Of a DNA stretch of 64,000 bases, positions 44,084-52,713 are shown piece by piece. The stretch's first letter is position 1, and the number at the start of each line of letters is the position of its first letter. Source of the DNA: Motilibacter rhizosphaerae (lineage in GTDB: Bacteria; Actinomycetota; Actinomycetes; Motilibacterales; Motilibacteraceae); assembly GCF_004216915.1 (NCBI RefSeq), contig NZ_SGXD01000003.1, positions 690,222 through 754,221 on the forward strand, given 5' to 3'. Under the pieces are notes generated by a model. That model saw only the letters and a program-made list of their open reading frames with translations, was not told where the DNA came from and searched no databases. The position numbers and the translations under genes are program-made.

Positions 44084-45097
44084 TCAGCGGCCCTCGAGCA
44101 GCGGCTGGCGCGGGTCCCACGTCGTCCCGTCCTGCGCGTCGCGCCGCCGCCGGGCCATGCCCGACAGCGCCTCGAGCACGACCCGGTTGGCGAGGTACGC
44201 CGTGACCTCCGCCGTGTCGTACGGCGGCGACACCTCCACCACGTCGACGCCGACGACCGGCAGCTCGTACGCCAGCCGCCGCACGCTGTCGAGCAGCTGG
44301 CGCGCGGTCAGCCCGCCGGGCTCCGGAGTCCCCGTGCCCGGCGCGTGCCCCGGGTCGCAGACGTCGATGTCGACCGAGAGGAACACCCCGTCGCAGTCGT
44401 CGGTCGCGATGGCGGAGGCCTCGGTGAGGCACTCGTCGAGGCCGCGGGCCGTGATCTCGGTCATCTCGTACGACCGCATGCCCTGCTCGGCCATCCACGC
44501 CAGCGTCTGCGGGCCCGGCCAGTAGCCGCGCAGCCCGACCTGGAGGAACCGGTCGCCCCGCACCGCGCCGCTCTCGATGAGCCGGCGCATCGGCTGCCCG
44601 TGCCCGACGAGCGAGCCGAACTCCACGTCGCCGGTGTCGGCGTGCGCGTCGAAGTGGACCATCGAGACCCGGCCCTGACCGACGTGCCGCGCGACCCCGG
44701 CGGCGTCGGGCCAGGCGATCGTGTGGTCGCCGCCGAGCACGACAGGCACCGCGCCCGTCGCGGCGACCGCCGCGACCGCCTCCTCGAGGTCGCGGACGGA
44801 CCGCACCGCGTCGCCGGAGAACATCTCGACGTCGCCCGCGTCGTAGACGAGCAGGTCGCGGAGCGCGTCGACGCGCAGCGCGACCGACGGGCGCGAGCCG
44901 TCGTGCGGCAGGTAGCAGGCCTGGCGCACCGCGCTCGGCCCGAAGCGGGTGCCGGGGCGGTGCGAGGTGCCGCCGTCGAAGGGCGCGCCGAGCACGACGA
45001 CGTCGGCACCGGCGTAGGTCGACGGGTCCGCCCAGTCGCAGCGCTCCACGCCGAGGAAGGTGATGTCGGGGCCGTACTGCGTCCCGTAGCGCGCCAT
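44084..45097 (-). CDS. Agmatinase-type ureohydrolase (arginase superfamily)
   Basis: 337 residues from ATG 45097; sequence upstream is low-complexity and overlaps the pmt region. Di-manganese ligands are in 'VVLGGDHTIAW', 'VHFDAHADTGD' and 'LSVDIDVCDPGHAPGTGTPEPGG'. The last motif and the C-terminal 'VGVDVVEVSPPYD' favour agmatinase or guanidino-acid hydrolases (formiminoglutamase and guanidinobutyrase are alternatives) over arginase. It would release urea from an agmatine-like substrate in the cytoplasm. Divergent from pmt, start-to-start within about 50 bases. Confidence 0.88.
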   Translation of the reverse strand: MARYGTQYGPDITFLGVERCDWADPSTYAGADVVVLGAPFDGGTSHRPGTRFGPSAVRQACYLPHDGSRPSVALRVDALRDLLVYDAGDVEMFSGDAVRSVRDLEEAVAAVAATGAVPVVLGGDHTIAWPDAAGVARHVGQGRVSMVHFDAHADTGDVEFGSLVGHGQPMRRLIESGAVRGDRFLQVGLRGYWPGPQTLAWMAEQGMRSYEMTEITARGLDECLTEASAIATDDCDGVFLSVDIDVCDPGHAPGTGTPEPGGLTARQLLDSVRRLAYELPVVGVDVVEVSPPYDTAEVTAYLANRVVLEALSGMARRRRDAQDGTTWDPRQPLLEGR

Positions 45098-45149
45098 GGC
45101 CGCGACCCTACGACCGCACAGCGGACCGGCGCCGGACAGCGACCCTACG

Positions 45150-46799
45150 ATGGCGGGCGTGGCGACGACCCTGATCCCTGCCGCGCATGTGCGCGCGGAC
45201 CGCGGTCCCCGCTCCCGGGGCTTCTCGGCCGCCGCGCGCGAGCGGCTGGTGACCGCCATGCCCTCCGACCGCCTGCTCGGCTGGGTCGGCCCGCTGCTGG
45301 TGGGGCTCCTCGGCGGGCTCCTGCGGTTCTACCACCTCGGCGACCCGGGCACGGGCTGGATCTTCGACGAGAAGTACTACGCGCAGGAGGCCCAGTCCTA
45401 CCTGCACAACCACGTCGAGTACGCCGTCCCCTACGACGGCCCCGTCTCCGACCCGGCGCCGAACTTCGTCGTCCACCCCCCGATCGGCAAGTGGGTCATC
45501 GCCCTCGGCGAGAAGGTCGGCGGCTACCACCCCGGCGTGGACGGGTTCGGCTGGCGGCTCTCCGTCGCCCTGCTCGGCACCCTCGGCATCGTGCTGCTGG
45601 CCCGCATCGGGCGGCGGCTGTTCCGCTCGACCCTGCTCGGCTGCGTCGCGGGGCTGCTGCTCTGCCTCGACGGGCTGCACCTCGTCGAGAGCCGCACCGC
45701 GCTGCTCGACCCGGTGCTGACCTTCTGGGTGCTCTGCGCCTTCGGCTGCGTCGTCGTCGACCGCGACTGGACCCGGCGGAGGCTGGCCCGGCGGCTGGAC
45801 GAGGGCGGGGACGGGCGGGCCGGGCTCGGGCTGCGCCCGTGGCTGCTCGCCGCGGGCCTCTTCTCCGGCCTCGCGTGCGGCACCAAGTGGAACGGCGTCT
45901 TCTTCATCGTCGCGTTCGGGCTGCTCGCGCTCGCCTGGACCATCGGCGCGCGCCGGGTCGCGGGTGCCGACTCCCCGTGGCTCAGCACGCTCGTCCGCGA
46001 TGTGCCGCTCATCGCGGTCTACCTGCTGCTCGTGCCGCTCGCCGTCTACCTCGCCTCGTGGACGGGCTGGTTCCTCTCCGACGACGCCCACGCCTGCTTC
46101 CGCGACTGGGCCAACGCCACGCAGCCCGCGGTCTACCACGCGGGCGGCGGCGTCGCCTGCACCGACAACTGGGGCCCGGGCAACAAGGACCGCTACCCGC
46201 TGCTGCCCTTCGAGGCGCTCAAGGAGCTGTGGTACTACCACCACCAGATGTGGGACTTCAACGTCCACCTCCACACCCCGCACCTCTACCAGTCGAACCC
46301 CTGGTCCTGGCTGCTGCTCGGCCGTCCCGTCGCCTTCTGGTTCCCGACGGGCACCGCAGCCCCCACCGACTGCGGCGCCGACAAGTGCGCGGCCGCCATC
46401 ACCGCCCTGGGCACTCCGGCCCTGTGGTGGGCCGTCATCCCCGCGCTGGTCGTCCTCGGCTACCGCGCGCTCGGCCGCCTCGACTGGCGGGCCGCGGCCA
46501 TCCTCGTCCCGCTGCTGGCCGGCTACCTCCCCTGGTTCAACTACCAGGAGCGCACGATCTTCTCCTTCTACGCCGTGGTCTTCGCGCCCTTCGCGGCGCT
46601 CGCCGTGGCGTACTGCGTCGGGCTCGTGCTCGGCCCGCCCGACGCCTCCGGCACGAGACGCACCTGGGGGGCGGCCGTCGCCGGTGCGTACCTCCTGCTG
46701 GTGGCGGCCGACTTCGCCTACCTGTGGCCGATCCTCACCGCGCAGCACATCCCCTACCAGGACTGGTACGCCCGCATGTGGTTCAAGAGCTGGATCTAG
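45150..46799 (+). CDS. pmt: Protein O-mannosyltransferase (GT39)
   Basis: 549 residues from ATG 45150; GTG 45159 and an upstream ATG at 45096 are alternatives, and no start has a clear ribosome-binding site. About ten membrane helices. The first extracytoplasmic loop carries 'GWIFDEKYYAQEA' (the catalytic DE) and 'NFVVHPPIGKW'. 'CGTKWNGVFFI' and the C-terminal 'WFNYQERTIFSFYAVVF' are typical of actinobacterial Pmt. It transfers mannose from polyprenyl-phosphate-mannose to Ser/Thr of exported proteins at the outer face of the membrane. The next two genes are a channel and a Ser/Thr/Pro-rich anchored peptide, the latter a plausible substrate type. Confidence 0.93.
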   Translation: MAGVATTLIPAAHVRADRGPRSRGFSAAARERLVTAMPSDRLLGWVGPLLVGLLGGLLRFYHLGDPGTGWIFDEKYYAQEAQSYLHNHVEYAVPYDGPVSDPAPNFVVHPPIGKWVIALGEKVGGYHPGVDGFGWRLSVALLGTLGIVLLARIGRRLFRSTLLGCVAGLLLCLDGLHLVESRTALLDPVLTFWVLCAFGCVVVDRDWTRRRLARRLDEGGDGRAGLGLRPWLLAAGLFSGLACGTKWNGVFFIVAFGLLALAWTIGARRVAGADSPWLSTLVRDVPLIAVYLLLVPLAVYLASWTGWFLSDDAHACFRDWANATQPAVYHAGGGVACTDNWGPGNKDRYPLLPFEALKELWYYHHQMWDFNVHLHTPHLYQSNPWSWLLLGRPVAFWFPTGTAAPTDCGADKCAAAITALGTPALWWAVIPALVVLGYRALGRLDWRAAAILVPLLAGYLPWFNYQERTIFSFYAVVFAPFAALAVAYCVGLVLGPPDASGTRRTWGAAVAGAYLLLVAADFAYLWPILTAQHIPYQDWYARMWFKSWI

Positions 46800-46805
46800 G
46801 ACGCC

Positions 46806-47729
46806 GTGACGCTGACCGACAACCTCTCCCACCTCGGCCACTGGCTCCGCGGCTCGGGCCTCGAGATCGTCCTGCTCGTGCTGGGCGCGATCCTCGTGAC
46901 GCGCACCATCGGGTGGGTCGGCGAGCTGCTGACCTCCCGCATCGACGCGCGCGCCCAGGAGGAGGACGCGCTCGTCCGCTCGGAGGCCGCCAAGCACCGG
47001 CACGCGGTCGCGCAGGTGCTGACCTGGGCGACGATCGTCGTCATCTGGTGCGTCACCGCCGTGCTCGTGGCCCGCGACTTCGGGATCCCGCTGACCGGCC
47101 TCGTCGCGCCGGCGACCGTCGCCGGCGTCGCGCTCGGCTTCGGCGCGCAGCGCATCGTCCAGGACCTGCTCGCCGGGTTCTTCATCATCACCGAGCGCCA
47201 GTACGGCTACGGCGACGTCATCCGCATGGCGGTCATCGGCACCCCTGCGCCCGCGGTCGGCACGGTGGAGGACGTGACCCTGCGGGTCACGAGCGTGCGG
47301 TCCATCGACGGCGAGGTCATCACCACGCCCAACGGCCAGATCGTCCAGGTCACGAACCTCTCGCGCGGCTGGGCCCGTGCCGTGGTCGACGTGCCGGTGC
47401 CGGCGCACGTGACCGTCGAGCAGGCGAGCAGGATCCTGCGCCAGACCTGCCAGGACGCCTTCGACGACCCTGAGCTGCAGCCGCTGCTGCTCGACGCGCC
47501 CTCGGTGATGGGCGTCGAGACCATCGACGTCGACACGTTCTCGATCCGCGTCGTCGCGCGCACCCTGCCCGGCAAGCAGTTCGACGTCGCGCGGGCTCTG
47601 CGCGGCCGGGTCGCCGACGCCTTCCTGCGGGAGGGGATCCTCGCCTCGGGCACGATCACGGTGGCCGCCGAGCCCAGCGACCCCGCGACGGCCGCCGCCG
47701 CGCCCGCCCAGCCGGAGGAGGCGCCGTGA
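46806..47729 (+). CDS. Small-conductance mechanosensitive channel (MscS family)
   Basis: 307 residues, three N-terminal membrane helices. The third is the pore helix with 'VAGVALGFGAQRIVQDLLAGFFI', followed by the beta domain ('YGYGDVIRM', 'GTVEDVTLRVTSVRSIDGEVITTPNGQI') and a cytoplasmic alpha/beta vestibule domain. It opens under membrane tension to release solutes in hypo-osmotic shock. GTG start 7 bases after pmt, and the stop overlaps the next gene (GTGA). The C-terminal ~20 residues are Ala/Pro/Glu-rich. Confidence 0.93.
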   Translation: MTLTDNLSHLGHWLRGSGLEIVLLVLGAILVTRTIGWVGELLTSRIDARAQEEDALVRSEAAKHRHAVAQVLTWATIVVIWCVTAVLVARDFGIPLTGLVAPATVAGVALGFGAQRIVQDLLAGFFIITERQYGYGDVIRMAVIGTPAPAVGTVEDVTLRVTSVRSIDGEVITTPNGQIVQVTNLSRGWARAVVDVPVPAHVTVEQASRILRQTCQDAFDDPELQPLLLDAPSVMGVETIDVDTFSIRVVARTLPGKQFDVARALRGRVADAFLREGILASGTITVAAEPSDPATAAAAPAQPEEAP

Positions 47730-48082
47730 GGCAGCTGCCGCCCGTCCGCCGCTCGACCTGGTTCCTGCTGGCCGCCTTCGTGGCCGTGCTCGTCGTCTAC
47801 CTGCTCGTCAAGCCGGCGACGCCCGCGAGCGGCACCCAGGACGACACCCCGGCCCCCCGAGCGACGCCGCGCGCGGAGCGCACGCCGAAGCCCACCCCGA
47901 CCCCGACGGCGGCCGCGACCCCGACGCCCAGCCCCACCCGGGAAGCGACCCCCACGCCGACGCCGACCGTGGCCAGCCCCTCACCCACGCCGACGCCCTC
48001 CCCGAGCGCGAGCGCGGGCACGGCGAGCCCGCGGGCGAGCGTGCCGCCGCCGGTCCCGCAGCCGGACTCGACTCCTGGCTGA
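47726..48082 (+). CDS. Membrane-anchored Pro/Thr/Ser-rich peptide
   Basis: 118 residues. One N-terminal membrane helix ('STWFLLAAFVAVLVVYLLV'), then an almost wholly Pro/Thr/Ser/Ala extracytoplasmic tail with PTPTPT-type repeats. No fold is recognisable. Coupled to the MscS gene by a GTGA overlap. The tail is the kind of region that actinobacterial Pmt glycosylates, and pmt lies two genes upstream, so it may be a mannosylated cell-surface stalk (inference). Homology search would be biased by composition. Confidence 0.7.
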   Translation: MRQLPPVRRSTWFLLAAFVAVLVVYLLVKPATPASGTQDDTPAPRATPRAERTPKPTPTPTAAATPTPSPTREATPTPTPTVASPSPTPTPSPSASAGTASPRASVPPPVPQPDSTPG

Positions 48083-48097
48083 TGCCCGGCTGACGCC

Positions 48098-48424
48098 CTA
48101 CAGCCGGCCCGTCCGCGCCGCCCAGCGCTCGAAGACGAGCGTGAACAGCGGCGGGATGCTGGCGAGCAGCGCGAGGACGGTCGTCCGCGCGTCCCAGCGC
48201 TGCGCCCGCGCGGCGAGGACCGCCAGCACGACGTACGCGACGAACACGACGCCGTGGATCGGGCCGAAGACGTGCACACCGATCGCGTCGTGCGCCAGCG
48301 CGTACTTGAACAGCATGCCGATGAGCAGCCCCACCCAGGAGACGGCCTCGGCCACGGCGACGACGACGAAACGGCCCTGCGGCGTGCGCAGGAGGCCGGC
48401 GGGAGCGGAGCTGGTGACGGTCAC
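48098..48424 (-). CDS. DUF3817 membrane protein
   Basis: 108 residues from GTG 48424 (the ORF extends to 48439, but that start lies inside a hairpin). Three membrane helices; 'AEAVSWVGLLIGMLFKYAL' and 'GVHVFGPIHGVVFVAYVVLAVLAA' are diagnostic of DUF3817 (YdzA-like integral membrane protein). Function unknown. Convergent with the PT-rich gene and downstream of the formamidase on the same strand after a terminator-like hairpin. Confidence 0.8.
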   Translation of the reverse strand: MTVTSSAPAGLLRTPQGRFVVVAVAEAVSWVGLLIGMLFKYALAHDAIGVHVFGPIHGVVFVAYVVLAVLAARAQRWDARTTVLALLASIPPLFTLVFERWAARTGRL

Positions 48425-48438
48425 GACGCCGGAACGCA

Positions 48439-48475
48439 CGACGGGGCCGGTGGCGTTCCGCCTCCGGCCCCGTCG
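48439..48475. terminator. Hairpin after the formamidase gene
   Basis: 12-bp perfect stem CGACGGGGCCGG / CCGGCCCCGTCG with a 13-base loop, 17 bases downstream of the formamidase stop on the minus strand. Confidence 0.65.
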
Positions 48476-48492
48476 CGACGAGGATCACACCC

Positions 48493-49740
48493 TCAGCTGG
48501 TGAGGGCGCACGCCCCCCGGTCGGCCAGCACCGGCCCAGCGGCGGAGGGCTTGATGTCGAAGTCGAAGATCTCCGTCGGCAGGTAGAGCGAGCAGCACGC
48601 GTTCGGGATGTCGACCACGCCGCTGATGCGCCCCTCGATCGGCGCGCTGCCGAGCAGGAGGTAGGCCTGCTCGCCGCTGTAGCCGAACTTCTTGAGGTAC
48701 TCCACGGCGTTGAGGCAGGCCCGCTTGTAGGCCAGCGTCGCATCGAGGTACGCGTTGGTGTCGGTCTCGTGGTCGACCGAGATGCCGATGAAGGTGAGGA
48801 ACTCCGAGTAGCGCGGCTCCACCCGCCCCGGCATGAAGATGGGGTTGGTGGTGACGCCGTAGGTCTCCATGCCGCCCTTGATGAGGTCGACGTGGAGGTC
48901 GATGAAGCCCCCCATCTCGATGGCCCCGCAGAAGGTGATCTCGCCGTCGCCCTGCGAGAAGTGCAGGTCCCCGCCCGACAGCTTCCCTCCCTCCACGTGG
49001 ACCGGGTAGAACACCCTGCTGCCACGGGTGAAGTTCTTGATGTCGTGGTTGCCGCCGTTCTCCCGCGCGGGCACGGTACGCGCCCCCTCCCGCGCGATCT
49101 GCGCCGAGAGAGCACCCGACGCCGTCCCCGCCAGCGCGCCGGCCTCGAGCGGGGGCAGCGCGAGGTCCGGCACGCGCGTCGGGTTGGTGTCGATAAGCGC
49201 CTGCTCGCGCGCGTTCCACCGCGCCAGCAGCTCGGCCGAGGGCGCCGTGCCGAAGAGCCCCGGGTGGGTGATGCCCGTGTAGGAGACACCCGGGAGGTGG
49301 CGTGAGGTCGCCACCTGCCCGGAGAAGTCCCAGATCGCCTTCGCCGCGTCCGGGTAGTAGTCCGTGAGGAAGCCGCCGGCGTTGGTCTTGGCGAAGATGC
49401 CGGTGTAGCCCCAGCCCTGCCCGCAGACGTCCCCCTCCTGCTGCGGGATCGGGCCGAGGTCGAGGATGTCGACGACGAGCAGGTCGCCGGGCTCGGCGCC
49501 CTCGATGGAGATCGGCCCGCTGAGCATGTGGGCGACGGTGAGGTCGACGTCGCGGACGTCGTCCGCCGAGTCGTTGTTGCCGATCTGCCCGTCGGTCCAC
49601 TCCCTGCACTCCAGCCGGAACGACGTCCCGGGCTTCACGGTCGCGACCGCGGGGATGTCGGGGTGCCAGCGGTTGTGGCCCGGCACCTCCTGGTCGCGCA
49701 TGGACTTCTGCGGGTCGACGGAGAAGATCACTTCTGGCAT
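48493..49740 (-). CDS. fmdA: Formamidase / acetamidase (FmdA family)
   Basis: 415 residues from ATG with AAGGAG 6 bases upstream, full length for the family. 'HNRWHPDIPAVATVKPG', 'EGAEPGDLLVVDILDLGP', 'HPGLFGTAPS', 'GGDLHFSQGDGEITFCGAIEMGG' and the C-terminal 'DIPNACCSLYLP' are all FmdA hallmarks. It hydrolyses formamide to formate and ammonia (acetamide for some members), a nitrogen-scavenging role in the cytoplasm. FmdB and a permease lie directly upstream on the same strand, forming an uptake-plus-hydrolysis unit. Confidence 0.94.
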   Translation of the reverse strand: MPEVIFSVDPQKSMRDQEVPGHNRWHPDIPAVATVKPGTSFRLECREWTDGQIGNNDSADDVRDVDLTVAHMLSGPISIEGAEPGDLLVVDILDLGPIPQQEGDVCGQGWGYTGIFAKTNAGGFLTDYYPDAAKAIWDFSGQVATSRHLPGVSYTGITHPGLFGTAPSAELLARWNAREQALIDTNPTRVPDLALPPLEAGALAGTASGALSAQIAREGARTVPARENGGNHDIKNFTRGSRVFYPVHVEGGKLSGGDLHFSQGDGEITFCGAIEMGGFIDLHVDLIKGGMETYGVTTNPIFMPGRVEPRYSEFLTFIGISVDHETDTNAYLDATLAYKRACLNAVEYLKKFGYSGEQAYLLLGSAPIEGRISGVVDIPNACCSLYLPTEIFDFDIKPSAAGPVLADRGACALTS

Positions 49741-49763
49741 CGAGGCTCCTTGCCGTGGGGACG

Positions 49764-50051
49764 TCAGGGACGAGGGAGGGCGGGCTTGCCCGGTGCGGCG
49801 CGTACGGGTGTCGGGCTCGCGGACTCGGGGCGGGGTGCGCGCCGCGCCACCGCGGGTGCGTCCGCGGAGGACTCCGCCGTGGTGAGGGCGCGGGCCAGCC
49901 CTGCGGACGTGCGCCGCAGGGCCGGCACGGAGAACACCCGTGCTGCCAGGCTCGTGCAGCCTGGGCAGCGCTCCTCGGCCGCGACGCCGCTCATTGGGCG
50001 GACGACGTCGAAGAGCCCGCACGAGGAGCACGAGTAGGCGTAGGTGGGCAC
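49764..50051 (-). CDS. fmdB: FmdB-family zinc-ribbon protein
   Basis: 95 residues from GTG 50051. Zinc ribbon 'YAYSCSSCGLFDVVRPM...ERCPGCTSLAARVF' with two CxxC pairs, then a disordered Ala/Pro/Arg tail. FmdB-type proteins were first described as regulators of formamidase expression; small homologues occur widely. Here it sits between the formamidase and the permease on the same strand, supporting a regulatory or accessory role for the amide set. Four bases separate its start from the permease stop. Ribosome-binding site weak, so coupling to permease translation is likely. Confidence 0.88.
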   Translation of the reverse strand: MPTYAYSCSSCGLFDVVRPMSGVAAEERCPGCTSLAARVFSVPALRRTSAGLARALTTAESSADAPAVARRAPRPESASPTPVRAAPGKPALPRP

Positions 50052-50055
50052 AGGA

Positions 50056-51822
50056 TCAGCTCGAGGCGCGGGTGAGCGTGAGGTCGACAGGACCGCTGCT
50101 CGCGCCGCCCTTCTTGCACATGTCGTGGCAGGCCTTGTCCAGGCTGCAGCACAGCGAGCAGATCGCGCTACTGTGGAAGGGGCAGTACGCCATGTCCGGC
50201 CGCTCGAAGTGGTCGGTGCAGACACCGCACTCCATGCTCACCCCGGAGAGCTGCCCGTCGACCGTGAGCGGCTCGGGAAGGGTGTCCTCGCGGGCGATGT
50301 AGTACTTGCCCTTGGTCAGCACCGCGAAGACCGGCGAGAGCACGAAGGCCAGCGCCAGGGCGATGAACGGGGAGAACGCCTGCGCGTAGGTCCCGAACGT
50401 GCCGTGTCCGAAGCCCCACTCGAAGGCGACGATCGAGACCGCCGACCCGATGAGCATCGAGACGAAGCCCACGGGGTTGAAGTTGTAGAGGTGCGCCCGC
50501 TTGAACTCCACGATGCTCGGGCTGAGCCCCAGCGGCTTGTTGATGACGAGGTCGGCGACGATGGCGCCGATCCACGCGATCGCGACGTTGGAGTAGAACC
50601 CCAGAACGGTGTTGAGGAAGCTGAAGACATTGGCCTCCATCAGCGTCAGCGCGATGCCGATGTTGAAGAAGATCCACACGACGCGGCCGGGGTGGTAGTG
50701 CAGCAGCCGCGAGAAGAAGTTCGACCAGGACAGCGATCCCGAGTACGCGTTGACCACGTTGATCTTGATCTGCGACAGCACCACGAAGAAGACCGCCACC
50801 CCGAGCGTGCCTGCGGTGATGTAGACGCCGAGACCGTGGCGGAACTGCTCGATGGGCTCGTCGGCCACGACCGTCCCGGCCGAGGCCACGATGAGGAAGG
50901 CGAGGAACGCTCCGCCGATCTGCTTGAACGCGCCCAGGACGACCCAGCCCGGACCCGCCGCCAGCACGGCGGTCCACCACTTCTTCGCGTTCGCCGCGGT
51001 CTTGTCGGGCATGAAGCGCAGGTAGTCCACCTGTTCGCCGATCTGGGCGATCAGCGAGAGTGCGACACCCATGCCGGCCCCGAACCCGACCGCGCTGAAC
51101 GTCGAGCCCCCCTTCACGTCCGTCCCGCCGCTCCAGTGCGTGAACGCGGCGTACGAGTGCGGGTCCTTGATGGCGACGAAGACGAACGGCGCGAACATCA
51201 GCGTCAGCCAGACCGGTTGCGTCCACACCTGCAGCTTCGCCATCGCCGTCATGCCGAAGATGACGATGGGGATGACGATGAGCGACGCCACCGCGTACCC
51301 GATCCAGAGCGGCAGCCCGAAGCCCAGGTGGAACGCCTGGGCCATGATCGAGCCCTCGAGCGCGAAGAAGATGAACGTGAAGCTCGCGTAGACGATGGAG
51401 GTCAGCGTCGAGCCGAGGTAGCCGAAGCCCGCGGCACGCGTGAGCAGGTCCATGTCGATGTTGTAGCGGGCCGAGTAGTACGAGATCGGGATGCCCGTGA
51501 GGAAGATGACCAGGGCTGCCACGAGCACCGAGGCGAGCGCATTCTCGAAGCCGTGGGAGATCGCGATCGACGCACCGATGGCGAAGTCGGCGAGGTACGC
51601 GATGCCGCCGAGCGCCGTGGTCGCCACGGTGTACTCGGACCAGCGGCGGAAGGACTTCGGCGCGTAGCGCAGCGAGTAGTCCTCGAGGGTCTCGTTGGCG
51701 ACAGCGCTGTTGTAGCTGCGTGCCACCTGCTTCTCGACCGCGGAGTGCGGGGCCGAGGGCGGGACGACGGGTGGTGTGCCCTGGGCGGGGAGCCCGGCAC
51801 CCTTCTGGGAATCGATGCTCAC
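50056..51822 (-). CDS. NCS1-like (cytosine/purine permease family) transporter with Cys-rich C-terminus
   Basis: 588 residues from GTG 51822 (AAGGAG 6 bases upstream). About twelve membrane helices in the purine-cytosine permease pattern ('YNSAVANETLEDYSLRYAP', 'GAGMGVALSLIAQIGEQVDYLRFMP', 'KINVVNAYSGSLSWSNFFSR'). After the last helix comes a cytoplasmic ~75-residue tail with eight cysteines and several His ('ECGVCTDHF...YCPFHSS...CSLCCSLDKACHDMC'), a probable zinc-binding module not seen in standard NCS1 carriers such as CodB. Next to fmdB and fmdA, it probably imports formamide or a related amide/urea; substrate is inference. Confidence 0.85.
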   Translation of the reverse strand: MSIDSQKGAGLPAQGTPPVVPPSAPHSAVEKQVARSYNSAVANETLEDYSLRYAPKSFRRWSEYTVATTALGGIAYLADFAIGASIAISHGFENALASVLVAALVIFLTGIPISYYSARYNIDMDLLTRAAGFGYLGSTLTSIVYASFTFIFFALEGSIMAQAFHLGFGLPLWIGYAVASLIVIPIVIFGMTAMAKLQVWTQPVWLTLMFAPFVFVAIKDPHSYAAFTHWSGGTDVKGGSTFSAVGFGAGMGVALSLIAQIGEQVDYLRFMPDKTAANAKKWWTAVLAAGPGWVVLGAFKQIGGAFLAFLIVASAGTVVADEPIEQFRHGLGVYITAGTLGVAVFFVVLSQIKINVVNAYSGSLSWSNFFSRLLHYHPGRVVWIFFNIGIALTLMEANVFSFLNTVLGFYSNVAIAWIGAIVADLVINKPLGLSPSIVEFKRAHLYNFNPVGFVSMLIGSAVSIVAFEWGFGHGTFGTYAQAFSPFIALALAFVLSPVFAVLTKGKYYIAREDTLPEPLTVDGQLSGVSMECGVCTDHFERPDMAYCPFHSSAICSLCCSLDKACHDMCKKGGASSGPVDLTLTRASS

Positions 51823-51922
51823 GAGCGCTCCTTGGCGCGGGGAGATGGACCCCCGCACCGTGGCAGCGGCGTATGTCGCAGAACGAGGTGGAGCATGTCG
51901 GCTGCGTAACCGAATAGGAATC

Positions 51923-51932
51923 GAAGCGCTTC
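51923..51932. promoter_or_regulatory. Short palindrome in the permease upstream region
   Basis: GAAGCGCTTC, within a longer imperfect dyad AGGAA...TTCCT, about 100 bases upstream of the permease start. A possible regulator site; no regulator gene is adjacent except FmdB. Confidence 0.35.
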
Positions 51933-51997
51933 CTGTGTTCCGGCGCGGGAACGCGAAGCGCACACGCATCGTTCACGCCCCACCTCGCGACGGGTGC

Positions 51998-52525
51998 TCA
52001 GCCCGCGACGGTGACGGGGGACGTCGCCCTCGTGCGGCTGCGGACGGCCCGGACGGCCCAGCCGAGGAAGAGGATCCCGAGGAGGAGGCCGCCGCCGTGG
52101 TCCCCCAGCCCGATCGCGACGACCAGGCCGAGCAGCGGAAGCGGTGCAGGCCAGCGCGGGCCGGGCGCGGTGAGGCCGTCGAGCGCCAGCACCAGCAGGG
52201 AGAGCAGCACCAGCCCGAGACCGACGACGAAGACGAGGCCGAGGGTGTTGCCCCCCGCGACGAGGCTCACGACCGACGCGACCACGAGCGCGGCGAGTCC
52301 GACGAGGGCGACGACCGTCGCGGCCCGGCCCGCAGCGCGCACCCGCAACCGGTCCCGCACGTCCGGCAGGCAGGTCGCGCTCCCGACGAGCGCGACGACG
52401 AACGCCAGCTCGACGAGCCGGCCAGGGGCGCCCCAACCGGAGTCGCCTTGCGGGTAGCGCAGCACGAGCAGCGCCTCCGCGGTCCAGCCGGCGGCGGCGA
52501 GCAGGGGGAGGGGACGGATCGGCAC
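51998..52525 (-). CDS. Membrane protein, unknown function
   Basis: 175 residues from GTG 52525 with AGGAGC 6 bases upstream. Five or so hydrophobic helices ('LPLLAAAGWTAEALLVLRYP', 'LVELAFVVALVGSATCL', 'VVALVGLAALVVASVVSLVAG', 'LGLVFVVGLGLVLLSLLVLAL', 'LLLGILFLGWAVRAVRSR'). No family recognised. It diverges from the two-component kinase gene, and its stop faces the amide permease's upstream region. Good ribosome-binding site and hydrophobic pattern support it being real. Confidence 0.7.
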   Translation of the reverse strand: MPIRPLPLLAAAGWTAEALLVLRYPQGDSGWGAPGRLVELAFVVALVGSATCLPDVRDRLRVRAAGRAATVVALVGLAALVVASVVSLVAGGNTLGLVFVVGLGLVLLSLLVLALDGLTAPGPRWPAPLPLLGLVVAIGLGDHGGGLLLGILFLGWAVRAVRSRTRATSPVTVAG

Positions 52526-52713
52526 GGCGGGCTCCTGGGGTCGGTGGGCGGCGGTCTGCCGCCGGTCGGTGCGGACCCGACTCTCGCCGCCGGGGACCGC
52601 ACCGCGCGTCGGCGTACGGCGGGATCCTCGGCGTCCCCCTACGGGTGGACGTCGGGCCACGGATGCCCCCGGAGTCCGACGCGCGTGGGGCGGGCGCGCC
52701 CTACCGTGACGAC

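Noticed and set aside
45096-45150. ATG 45096 as the pmt start
   Set aside because: It would overlap the divergent ureohydrolase start and give a low-complexity lead with no ribosome-binding site; the later ATG is preferred, though not proven.
47830-48060. Repetitive DNA that could resemble a short CRISPR-like or VNTR array
   Set aside because: It encodes the Pro/Thr repeats of the anchored peptide in a single open frame; units are not regular and there are no spacers.
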